A DNA stretch of 5,612 nucleotides from Pseudomonadota bacterium (GCA_023438245.1 JAEXRD010000146.1:1-5612); one strand, 5' to 3'. Shown: positions 1 to 4,377, numbered from the stretch's first letter. A program made the numbers and translations. The notes: generated by a model not told the origin, from the letters alone.

Positions 1-27
1 GCCGTCCCCCCCGCATCCCGGCGCGGC

Positions 28-56
28 TTGACCCTTCCGGGCGGATGGGCTAGATT
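28..56 (+). promoter_or_regulatory. sigma70-type promoter of greA
   Basis: A -35 hexamer TTGACC (28-33) is separated by exactly 17 bp from a -10 hexamer TAGATT (51-56). These match the sigma70 consensus at 5/6 and 4/6 positions. Transcription would start near 62-64, leaving a leader of about 75 nt before the greA ATG. The placement just upstream of the leader hairpin implies that the hairpin is transcribed from this promoter, not only from an upstream gene. Positions 1-27 hold nothing recognisable. Confidence 0.65.
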
Positions 57-74
57 TTGTCATCGAACGTATGT

Positions 75-123
75 GGAGGCCTGCGCGGGCGTCGCGCGGG
101 CTCCTTTATTTTTTGCTTTTTTT
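75..123 (+). terminator. intrinsic-terminator-like hairpin in the greA leader (putative attenuator)
   Basis: The arms at 79-87 and 93-101 pair over 9 bp (eight Watson-Crick and one G-U) around the 5-nt loop GGCGT. Three further pairs form below a bulged G78 (75-77 with 102-104). The stem is followed by two T-rich tracts at 105-114 and 117-123, interrupted only by A108 and GC at 115-116. This is a textbook Rho-independent terminator shape. It lies between the predicted greA promoter and the greA start codon, so it would release a short leader RNA of roughly 50-60 nt unless read through. It could also terminate a gene entering from the left. E. coli greA is known to have a leader terminator producing the GraL RNAs; equivalence here is inferred from position and shape only. 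Confidence 0.7.
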
Positions 124-137
124 GATGAGGTGAGCCC

Positions 138-632
138 ATGTCGAGCATTCCCATTTCCCAGGAAGGCTACCGCATGATGAAGCGGGAGCTGGAGAACCTG
201 AAGAAGCAGCGTCCCGAGGTGTCCGAGGCCATCCGCCTGGCCCGCGAGGAGGGCGACCTGCGCGAGAACGGCGGGTACCATGCCGCGCGCGAGCGCCAGG
301 GCATGATGGAGGCGCGCATCAGCTTCATCGAGTCGCGCATGGCCAACTACAATGTCATCGACATGAAGACCCTGGGCGGCGAGAAGGTCAGCTTCGGCGC
401 CACCGTGGAGCTGGAGGACGGCGAGACGGGCGAGCAGAAGCGCTACATCCTGCTGGGTCCGGACGAGACCGGGTTCTGCAAGGGCAGCGTCTCGGTGCTG
501 TCTCCGGTGGGCCAGGCCATTCTGGGCAAGACCGTGGGCGACGAGGTGGTCATCATGGTTCCGCGCGGCCGCGTGGAGTACGAGGTGCTGTCCATCGAGT
601 TCAACGGCCCCTGCATCACCGTGGAAGAGTAG
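138..632 (+). CDS. greA: transcription elongation factor GreA
   Basis: A 164-residue protein, close to the usual 155-165 of GreA. GreA enters the secondary channel of RNA polymerase and stimulates cleavage of the backtracked RNA 3' end, rescuing arrested complexes. Residues about 1-76 form the N-terminal coiled-coil finger, and about 82-160 the FKBP-like C-terminal domain that binds the channel rim. The finger-tip motif GDLRENGGYHAA spans 39-50; D40 and E43 correspond to the catalytic acidic pair D41/E44 of the E. coli protein. The usual ENAEY is ENGGY here, so the Glu at E. coli position 47 is a Gly. The C-terminal block SVLSPVGQAILGK (119-131) is typical of the family. The ATG at 138 is supported by GAGGTGA at 127-133. 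A leader terminator precedes the gene and a strong terminator follows, so it is probably monocistronic. Confidence 0.96.
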   Translation: MSSIPISQEGYRMMKRELENLKKQRPEVSEAIRLAREEGDLRENGGYHAARERQGMMEARISFIESRMANYNVIDMKTLGGEKVSFGATVELEDGETGEQKRYILLGPDETGFCKGSVSVLSPVGQAILGKTVGDEVVIMVPRGRVEYEVLSIEFNGPCITVEE

Positions 633-655
633 CGTTTCGGAAGAAGAGAAACGGC

Positions 656-700
656 CAAGGGCCGGACCTGGCGGAGTGCCGGGTCCGGCCCTTGTTTTTT
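656..700 (+). terminator. Rho-independent terminator of greA, shared with the convergent Sel1 gene
   Basis: A 13-bp perfect stem pairs 656-668 with 682-694, and the loop can hold a small nested GGC/GCC stem. It is followed by six T residues (695-700), giving a strong terminator for the + strand. It starts 23 bp after the greA stop and ends 11 bp before the stop of the opposing Sel1-repeat gene. In the minus direction the stem is followed by a pyrimidine-rich but interrupted T stretch, so it may serve both strands with unequal strength. Confidence 0.9.
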
Positions 701-711
701 GGGCCTGCGGG

Positions 712-1908
712 CTATTTGATGTGCGCGGGCTTGGGCCGGAAGGACAGCACGCGCCCGTCCACGGCCTCGCGCCGGGGGCGGGAGAGCTCGCCCGCGGCCT
801 GCTTGCGGTGGGCTTGCGCCTCGGTCACGCCGCCGCGCTCGGCCAGGGAGAGCCAGAAGTAGGCCTGCTCGGTGTTCTGGGGCAGATCCTGGCCGGAGAG
901 CAGCAGCAGCCCCAGGTTGTACTGGGCCTTGTGGTCGCCCATTTCCGAGGCGGTGGTGAGCAGGCGTTCGGCCTCGGCGTTGTCGCGCGGGGCGTCCTTG
1001 CCCTCCAGCAGGATGAGCGCCAGGTTGCACATGGCCCCGGTGTGGTTGCGGGCGGCGGCCTCCTTGTACCAGCGCACGGCGGCGGAGGGGTTCTGGGGCG
1101 TGCCCTGGCCCTGCTGGCAGTGCAGGGCGTAGGAATACTGGGCGCGGGCGTGGCCGTTCTTGGCCGCCAGCTCCAGCCAGTGGGCGCTCTTGGCCACGTC
1201 CTTGGACACGCCCAGGCCGTGGGCGTACATCTGGGCCAGGGCGTACTGGGCGCGCATGTGCCCGGCCTGGGCGGCCTTCTGCATCCACTGGGCGGCCTTG
1301 GCGTCGTCGCGCGCGACGCCGCTGCCCCGGGCGTAGGCCAGGGCGGTGTTGTACATGGCCTTCACGTGGCCCTTGGCCGCGGCGGACTCGAACAGCTGGA
1401 CGGCGCGCTCCAGGTTCAGCGGCAGCCCGGACGAGGTGGTGGAGTAGAGCCCGCCCAGGTTGTACATGGCGGCGGGATTTCCGGCCTGCACCGATTTTTC
1501 GTACCATCCGGCGGCCTGGGTGGCGTTCTGGGCCACGCCAACGCCCTGGTCGTAGGCCAGGGCCAGGTTGAACTGGGCGTCGGGCTGGCCCGCGTTCGCG
1601 GCCAGGGTCCACCAGCGCACGGCCTCCGTGGGGGCCTTGGCCATGCCGCGCCCGCTGGCCAGCATGGTCCCCAGCTCGTTCTGGGCGTGGGCGTCGCCGG
1701 CCTGGGCGCGGGCCAGTAGGTCGCGGTAGCGCGGGCTGGCCTCCTCCTCCTGCGCCAGCACGGAGGGCTGGCCGGGGCTGGCGGCGCGGGCGTGGGCGTG
1801 GCCCCCCGCTGCGCCGGGCAGGCAGGGCGAAAGGACGAGCCCCAGGGCCAGCGCCGCGGAGGAGAGTATTGCGAGCGCGTGGGCGCGGGAGCGGAAACGG
1901 GCGGACAT
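712..1908 (-). CDS. secreted Sel1-like repeat (SLR/TPR-like) protein
   Basis: A 398-residue protein with an N-terminal export signal: R4, R6 and R8, a hydrophobic stretch at about 11-30, and a plausible cleavage after AHA (38-40). The mature part is an alpha-solenoid of about eight 36-residue Sel1 repeats, starting near 71, 107, 143, 180, 216, 252, 288 and 324. They share the pattern G-x2-x-A-q-y-x-L-a-x-x-y-x-x-G-x-G-V...A..W...AA. Repeat 3 lacks the Gly-rich turn and has STTSSGLPL instead. A basic tail follows repeat 8. Sel1 proteins are protein-interaction scaffolds, often periplasmic in proteobacteria; the partner is not evident. C29 is preceded by LSP, a poor lipobox, so a lipoprotein is unlikely. 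The reading frame is open back to 2055, but the start at 1908 is preferred: it begins the signal peptide and has AAGGAGG at 1919-1925, 10 nt upstream. The gene converges on greA. Confidence 0.9.
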   Translation of the reverse strand: MSARFRSRAHALAILSSAALALGLVLSPCLPGAAGGHAHARAASPGQPSVLAQEEEASPRYRDLLARAQAGDAHAQNELGTMLASGRGMAKAPTEAVRWWTLAANAGQPDAQFNLALAYDQGVGVAQNATQAAGWYEKSVQAGNPAAMYNLGGLYSTTSSGLPLNLERAVQLFESAAAKGHVKAMYNTALAYARGSGVARDDAKAAQWMQKAAQAGHMRAQYALAQMYAHGLGVSKDVAKSAHWLELAAKNGHARAQYSYALHCQQGQGTPQNPSAAVRWYKEAAARNHTGAMCNLALILLEGKDAPRDNAEAERLLTTASEMGDHKAQYNLGLLLLSGQDLPQNTEQAYFWLSLAERGGVTEAQAHRKQAAGELSRPRREAVDGRVLSFRPKPAHIK

Positions 1909-1976
1909 GTGGCGGCGGCCTCCTTGCCTGGATCGTGGGGGTCTGCGCCCACCGGACCGGAATGGCCCGGCCCGGG

Positions 1977-2060
1977 GCGGCATGCCGCAGTGTAGGCCGG
2001 TCCCCGGCGGATGTCCACAGCGGCGGGCCGACAGGAGCACCGGCTGCGGGTGCATGCACC
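1977..2060. repeat. pair of 12-bp palindromes with GCATGC cores
   Basis: GCGGCATGCCGC (1977-1988) and GGTGCATGCACC (2049-2060) are perfect palindromes with the same GCATGC core, 72 bp apart core to core. A third GCATGC lies at 2075-2080. They sit upstream of the Sel1 gene on its template side and could be operator half-sites or chance. No regulator binding site is recognised. Confidence 0.35.
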
Positions 2061-2190
2061 GTTACACAGCCAAAGCATGCCGAACTGGCGCGGTTCTGTT
2101 GTTTCACTGCACTGCTAAATCTTTAAACGTATAAATCCTCTTTTCAGAACGCAAACAGTCTACCCTATACGCACCTTGCAGAAATCCCGC

Positions 2191-2219
2191 TGGACAGAAC
2201 CGGCGACATTTTCTAGATA
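2191..2219 (+). promoter_or_regulatory. candidate sigma70-type promoter of the small orphan gene
   Basis: TGGACA (2191-2196, 5/6 to the -35 consensus) is followed after 17 bp by TAGATA (2214-2219, 3/6 to the -10 consensus, and nearly the same as the greA -10 TAGATT). Transcription would start near 2226, about 50 nt before the ATG at 2276. An imperfect inverted repeat at 2234-2255, with the palindromic centre GCGTACGC, lies in the predicted leader and could be an operator or hairpin. Confidence 0.45.
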
Positions 2220-2275
2220 TCGTGCATTGACTATGCGGGGTGCGTACGCTCCGCAGTGATACATGGAGGGGCAAG

Positions 2276-2497
2276 ATGCAGTGCATGATACTGTTTCCAG
2301 GACGCGATGGCAGGCTGCCAAGCGCGGAGGAGATGCGCAGGGCGGGATTCGTGCTGTCGGCGGCGCTGGGCCGGGAGCAGGCCGGGGAGGATCCGGCCGG
2401 AGGACCGGCGCTGGCCCTGGCGGCGGAGGAGCCCGCCACGTACCCCGCCCCGCCCGGGCCGGAGCCTTCGCCCGGGTCCGACGCGGCCACGGGCTGA
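2276..2497 (+). CDS. small acidic orphan protein, hypothetical
   Basis: A 73-residue reading frame that I do not recognise. The ATG at 2276 has a good Shine-Dalgarno (GGAGGGG, 2265-2271), a candidate promoter upstream and a hairpin 20 bp after the stop. An in-frame GTG at 2240 lacks such a site. About 62 of 73 codons end in G or C, as expected of a coding frame in this genome, but background GC is also high. Residues 1-35 look able to fold (start MQCMILFPGRDG, then a helix-like AEEMRRAGFVLSAALGRE). Residues 36-73 are rich in Ala, Pro and Gly and probably disordered. There is no Lys and the net charge is about -5. There is no signal peptide or membrane segment. The overlapping frame at 2263-2697 runs into the terminator and the Hsp20 gene and is rejected. 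Confidence 0.55.
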   Translation: MQCMILFPGRDGRLPSAEEMRRAGFVLSAALGREQAGEDPAGGPALALAAEEPATYPAPPGPEPSPGSDAATG

Positions 2498-2516
2498 GAC
2501 CGGGCCCGGGAAACGG

Positions 2517-2551
2517 CAAGGGCTCCCGGAGTTCACGTCCGGGAGCCCTTG
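2517..2551. terminator. hairpin between the small orphan gene and the convergent Hsp20 operon
   Basis: A perfect 13-bp stem pairs 2517-2529 with 2539-2551 around a 9-nt loop. It lies 20 bp after the small gene's stop and 21 bp before the Hsp20 stop, so it probably ends transcription from both sides. Neither flank has a proper T-tract (TTCC on the plus side, CCGTTTCCC on the minus side), so termination may be inefficient or the hairpin may mainly protect 3' ends. Its outer stem, CAAGGGC with GCCCTTG, is the same as that of the greA terminator. Confidence 0.75.
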
Positions 2552-2572
2552 TTCCATGGGCCTGTGAGCCGC

Positions 2573-2944
2573 CTAGGCGGTCTGGATGGGAATGCGGCGC
2601 GGGGCCAGCTTCTCCAGCCTGGGCAGATGCAGGGACAGCACACCGTCCTTCAGCACCGCGGCGATGCGCTCGCGGTCCACCATGTCGGACAGGGTGACGG
2701 TGCGCACGTACTCCCCGGGACCGAACTGCACCTCCAGGTAGTTCTCCTTCTCGCCGCCGTGGGCCAGGGCCCGGCCGGAGACGGTGAGCTCGTTCTCCTG
2801 GATGTCGATCTTCAGGTCCTCGCGCCGGACGCCGGGGATGTCCATGAACACGTGGAAGCCGTCCTCGCGCTCCACGATGTCGGTGGCCGGGCTGACGCGC
2901 GGCAGGGCCTTGTCTTCCTTCTGGATGGGCTTGTTCTCGCTCAT
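2573..2944 (-). CDS. small heat-shock protein, Hsp20/alpha-crystallin family (second gene of the pair)
   Basis: A 123-residue ATP-independent holdase chaperone that would bind unfolding cytoplasmic proteins and pass them to DnaK/ClpB. A short N-terminal arm (1-20) precedes the alpha-crystallin domain (about 20-112), which includes ATDIVEREDGF (20-30), MDIPGV (34-39) and the signature DGVLSLHLPR (100-109, GVL at 101-103). The C-terminal tail carries an I-x-I anchor, IPI at 118-120, used for oligomer assembly. The start at 2944 is set by AAAGGAGG at 2951-2958, 6 nt upstream; the frame continues open to 3094 but that part overlaps the upstream gene. The gap to the preceding Hsp20 stop is 34 bp, so the two are cotranscribed. 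Adjacent Hsp20 genes are also known in Desulfovibrio vulgaris (hspC and its neighbour), but which gene here is the hspC counterpart cannot be told. Confidence 0.93.
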   Translation of the reverse strand: MSENKPIQKEDKALPRVSPATDIVEREDGFHVFMDIPGVRREDLKIDIQENELTVSGRALAHGGEKENYLEVQFGPGEYVRTVTLSDMVDRERIAAVLKDGVLSLHLPRLEKLAPRRIPIQTA

Positions 2945-2951
2945 GTTTGTC

Positions 2952-2979
2952 CTCCTTTCAGCAACGCTGGGCTTCGCCC
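2952..2979 (-). promoter_or_regulatory. intercistronic leader of the second Hsp20 gene with small hairpins at its SD
   Basis: In the transcript sense the 34-nt gap contains GGGC-GAA-GCCC (2969-2979), which overlaps the upstream stop codon, then the overlapping CAGC-GTT-GCTG (2959-2969). UUGCU (2960-2964) lies three bases before AGGAGG and could pair with the SD, with a G-G mismatch in the middle. UUGCU opposite the SD is the hallmark of ROSE thermometers, but this short match, with a 3-nt loop and a competing hairpin, may be chance. Confidence 0.3.
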
Positions 2980-3392
2980 TAGCCCACGTCGATGGAGATC
3001 TTCTTGGGAACGCTGGCCGCGGCCTTGGGCAGCACCACGGTGAGCACCCCGTCCACCAGCCTGGCCGAGACCTTCTCGCGGTCCACGGGCACATTGAGCG
3101 CCACCACGCGCTGGAAGAACCCGGCCGGGCGCTCCTGGCGGTAGTACTTGCCCTGCTCCACCGGGCGCTCGCCCTTGATGACCAGGCTCTTCTCGGTGAG
3201 CGTCAGCTCCAGGGCCTCCAGGGGCAGGCCGGGCAGCTCGGAACGCACGTAGTAGCTGCCCTCGTCCTCGCTCAGGTTCAGCGGGGGGTAGGCCAGCCTG
3301 CGGCCCTCCATGAGCTGGGGCTTGAAAAACTCCTCGAAGATGCGGTCGAACCGCCCTGGAAAGGTGTACAGCGTGTTGAAATCGAGCACCAT
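2979..3392 (-). CDS. small heat-shock protein, Hsp20/alpha-crystallin family (first gene of the pair)
   Basis: A 137-residue holdase chaperone, the promoter-proximal gene of the sHSP operon. The N-terminal arm is hydrophobic and amphipathic (LYTFPGRFDRIFEEFF, 8-23), as is common where sHSPs bind clients. The alpha-crystallin domain runs from about 37 to 123: PPLNLSEDEGSYYVRSELPG (36-55), ERPAGFFQRVVALNVPVD (87-104, the FxRxxxLPxxVD-like block) and the signature DGVLTVVLPK (114-123). The C-terminal I-x-I motif is ISI at 132-134. The ATG at 3392 has GAGGAGGT at 3399-3406, 6 nt upstream. It is clearly diverged from its neighbour, especially in the N-terminal arm and the region before the GVL motif, so the two may form different or mixed oligomers rather than being a recent duplication. 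A candidate promoter and a possible SD-sequestering hairpin lie upstream. Confidence 0.93.
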   Translation of the reverse strand: MVLDFNTLYTFPGRFDRIFEEFFKPQLMEGRRLAYPPLNLSEDEGSYYVRSELPGLPLEALELTLTEKSLVIKGERPVEQGKYYRQERPAGFFQRVVALNVPVDREKVSARLVDGVLTVVLPKAAASVPKKISIDVG

Positions 3393-3399
3393 ATGGGGA

Positions 3400-3439
3400 C
3401 CTCCTCTTGCAGTTTCGAGTAGGCGGCGGCAATGGCCGC
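3400..3439 (-). promoter_or_regulatory. putative RNA-thermometer-like leader of the Hsp20 operon
   Basis: In the transcript, CCUACUC (3423 to 3417) can pair with the SD segment GAGGAGG (3406 to 3400). This gives six Watson-Crick pairs with one central A-G mismatch, and a possible flanking G-U pair, around a 10-nt loop. The whole SD would be masked by an imperfect, meltable stem. Two bases upstream a second hairpin forms: GCGGC (3439-3435) with GCCGC (3430-3426), tetraloop CAUU. Stacked hairpins, the last hiding the SD by imperfect pairing, are typical of sHSP RNA thermometers (ROSE, fourU). The sequence does not match the classic ROSE UUGCU or fourU motif, so this is an inference from pairing. 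Confidence 0.45.
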
Positions 3440-3462
3440 GCCGTGTTTCCTGTAGTGCGCTT

Positions 3463-3490
3463 CAGATAAAGCACCGGGAACGCCAGTCAA
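3463..3490 (-). promoter_or_regulatory. candidate promoter of the Hsp20 operon
   Basis: On the minus strand, TTGACT (3490-3485, 5/6 to the -35 consensus) is followed after 16 bp by TATCTG (3468-3463, 3/6 to the -10 consensus). Transcription would begin near 3456, giving a leader of about 64 nt. No CIRCE element (TTAGCACTC-N9-GAGTGCTAA) is seen. The -10 region does not carry the CCCCAT-type sequence of sigma32 promoters, so heat control may act through the leader RNA or through a factor not visible here. Confidence 0.45.
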
Positions 3491-3908
3491 GAGGAGGTGT
3501 GTGGGAAAAGTTGGGGAGAACTCGGCAGTGGCGCGGGGTGCTGCGGGGATGGTCCGTGTTGCGGCCTGGAGCCGCATCGGCACTGTATCAAAAAGTTGTG
3601 CGCCGCTTTCCGGTTTCCTTCCGGGTGGCCTGGGTCCCTCTGGGTCCGGACCCCTGGTCACTGTTGCGGCGCACGTTGCTCTTTCTGTGCGGGGGGCGGC
3701 TCGATCCGCCATTCTGTGGGGAAGTGCTGCGTGTCTATTCGCTCTCACCCTCCGTTGGCTGTTTGGCCTTCGGACCCCCCTCGGCGCGTCCGGGGGAGCC
3801 TCACACCATCAAGATAAGTCCTGCGCGAGCATTGTAAAGGGTTCCGGCCCCCCGGAGCGGCACTTTCCGCATCCCGAGCACGCATTGCCCCGCGCTGGCA
3901 CATTTCCC
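3491..3908. other. intergenic region without a convincing gene
   Basis: About 420 bp between the Hsp20 promoter and the promoter of the six-Cys protein. Open frames exist on both strands, but their translations are rich in Cys, Gly, Arg and Pro, have no family character and lack sensible start sites. Visible structures are a direct repeat CTGGGTCC (3630-3637 and 3640-3647), the perfect palindrome GGGTCCGGACCC (3642-3653) and a small hairpin GGCGG/CCGCC (3695-3710). An untranslated RNA or a decayed gene cannot be excluded; nothing supports either positively. Confidence 0.5.
3642..3653. repeat. 12-bp palindrome GGGTCCGGACCC
   Basis: A perfect palindrome in the middle of the long intergenic region. 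Its left half (GGGTCC) is also present 10 bp upstream, giving a direct repeat with about one helical turn spacing (CTGGGTCC at 3630 and 3640). Helical phasing is compatible with a protein-binding site, but no known operator is matched. Confidence 0.3.
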
Positions 3909-3937
3909 TTGCAACCGCCGGGGCGCGGGGGCAAAAT
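3909..3937 (+). promoter_or_regulatory. candidate promoter for the six-Cys/DUF362 unit
   Basis: TTGCAA (3909-3914, 4/6) and CAAAAT (3932-3937, 4/6) are separated by 17 bp, giving a start near 3944 and a leader of about 25 nt. The spacer is very GC-rich. An overlapping TGGCAC...TTGC looks like a sigma54 promoter, but its spacing is 2 bp too long. Confidence 0.4.
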
Positions 3938-3968
3938 ACGCCAACACCACCACACCAAGGCCGGTCCC

Positions 3969-4337
3969 ATGCGCGCACACACCGCCAAAACGTCCGCCCC
4001 GCTCATCCCGTTCCTTGCCCTGGCGCTTTCCACTGCCCTGCTGCTGGCCCCCGGCCAGGCCAGCGCCGCGCCCGGGCCGGACTGCAGGCACCTCTACGAC
4101 CTGTACCAGAACTGCTTCGAGACGGGCCTGAACTCCGACAGCGCCCAGACCTGCATGAGCATGAGCTTCCGGGACATGGAACGCACCGCCGTGCGCCTGA
4201 ACGCCGGGAGCAAGAAGAAGAAGCCCGGCGCGGCCCAGGCCATGGTCGAGTTGGTCTGCTCCACCGGCTGCGATGACGCCACCTCCACCCTGGTGCGCGC
4301 CACCCAGCAGGAATTCACCGAAGCCTTCTGCGACTAG
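3969..4337 (+). CDS. exported six-cysteine protein of unknown function
   Basis: A 122-residue protein with a clear Sec signal peptide: basic start (R2, K7), hydrophobic core at about 11-27 and cleavage expected after ASA (31-33). The mature chain of about 89 residues contains six cysteines: C39, C49, C62, C97, C101 and C121. An even number in an exported protein suggests up to three disulfides. The first pair is spaced C-x9-C and a later pair C-x3-C; there is no CxxCH, so it is not a c-type cytochrome. Residues 81-85 are a basic patch (SKKKK). I do not recognise the family. The frame is open far upstream (to about 3501), but the ATG at 3969 begins the signal peptide. Its SD is weak (AAGG at 3957-3960, 8 nt away). 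The DUF362 gene starts 40 bp downstream with no terminator between, so they are probably cotranscribed. Confidence 0.8.
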   Translation: MRAHTAKTSAPLIPFLALALSTALLLAPGQASAAPGPDCRHLYDLYQNCFETGLNSDSAQTCMSMSFRDMERTAVRLNAGSKKKKPGAAQAMVELVCSTGCDDATSTLVRATQQEFTEAFCD

Positions 4338-4377
4338 CCCCCTCCCCCCCCTTTTCTCCCAACCAAGGAGACCGAGC

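Larger units (their letters stand above)
1909..2275. other. divergent intergenic region with palindromes and an AT-richer promoter zone
   Basis: This 367-bp gap separates the Sel1 gene (-) from a small orphan gene (+). Positions 1909-2060 are GC-rich; about 2080-2235 is distinctly more AT-rich, as expected of a promoter region. It contains two perfect 12-bp palindromes (GCGGCATGCCGC at 1977-1988 and GGTGCATGCACC at 2049-2060) and a third GCATGC at 2075-2080. A promoter for the rightward gene is visible at 2191-2219. No convincing minus-strand promoter for the Sel1 gene was found; the best, TTGCGT with TATACG about 15 bp away in the 2105-2160 region, is weak and would leave a leader of about 200 nt. 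The minus frame open through 1909-2055 is Arg/Pro-rich and judged non-coding. Confidence 0.6.

Noticed and set aside
676..1719. Plus-strand frame of 347 codons opposite the Sel1 gene
   Set aside because: It is a Gly/Leu/Val-rich antisense shadow of a repeat-encoding gene; the apparent repeats come from the Sel1 repeats on the other strand, and it starts inside the greA terminator.
1909..2055. N-terminal extension of the Sel1 protein to an ATG at 2055
   Set aside because: The added 49 residues are Arg/Pro-rich and would bury the signal peptide; the ATG at 1908 has a strong SD.
443..2107. Long minus-strand open frame of 554 codons overlapping greA and the Sel1 gene
   Set aside because: Its translation is Arg/Pro/Gly-rich with no domain character, and it overlaps greA antisense and the Sel1 gene in another frame. 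High GC makes such long empty frames common.
3400..3490. CIRCE or sigma32 control of the Hsp20 operon
   Set aside because: No TTAGCACTC-N9-GAGTGCTAA inverted repeat is present. A GTGC...GCAC fragment at 3455-3474 is too short and wrongly spaced, and no CCCCAT-type -10 is seen.
3497..3817. Cys-rich 106-residue frame with a GAGGAGGT sequence at 3491-3498
   Set aside because: The SD-like sequence overlaps the GTG start at 3497, the composition is erratic (13 Cys), and the frame shows no family likeness. It is more likely chance in non-coding DNA.
3896..3912. Sigma54-like promoter TGGCAC...TTGC before the six-Cys gene
   Set aside because: There are 12 bp between the GG and GC elements instead of the strict 10, so it would not function as a -24/-12 promoter.
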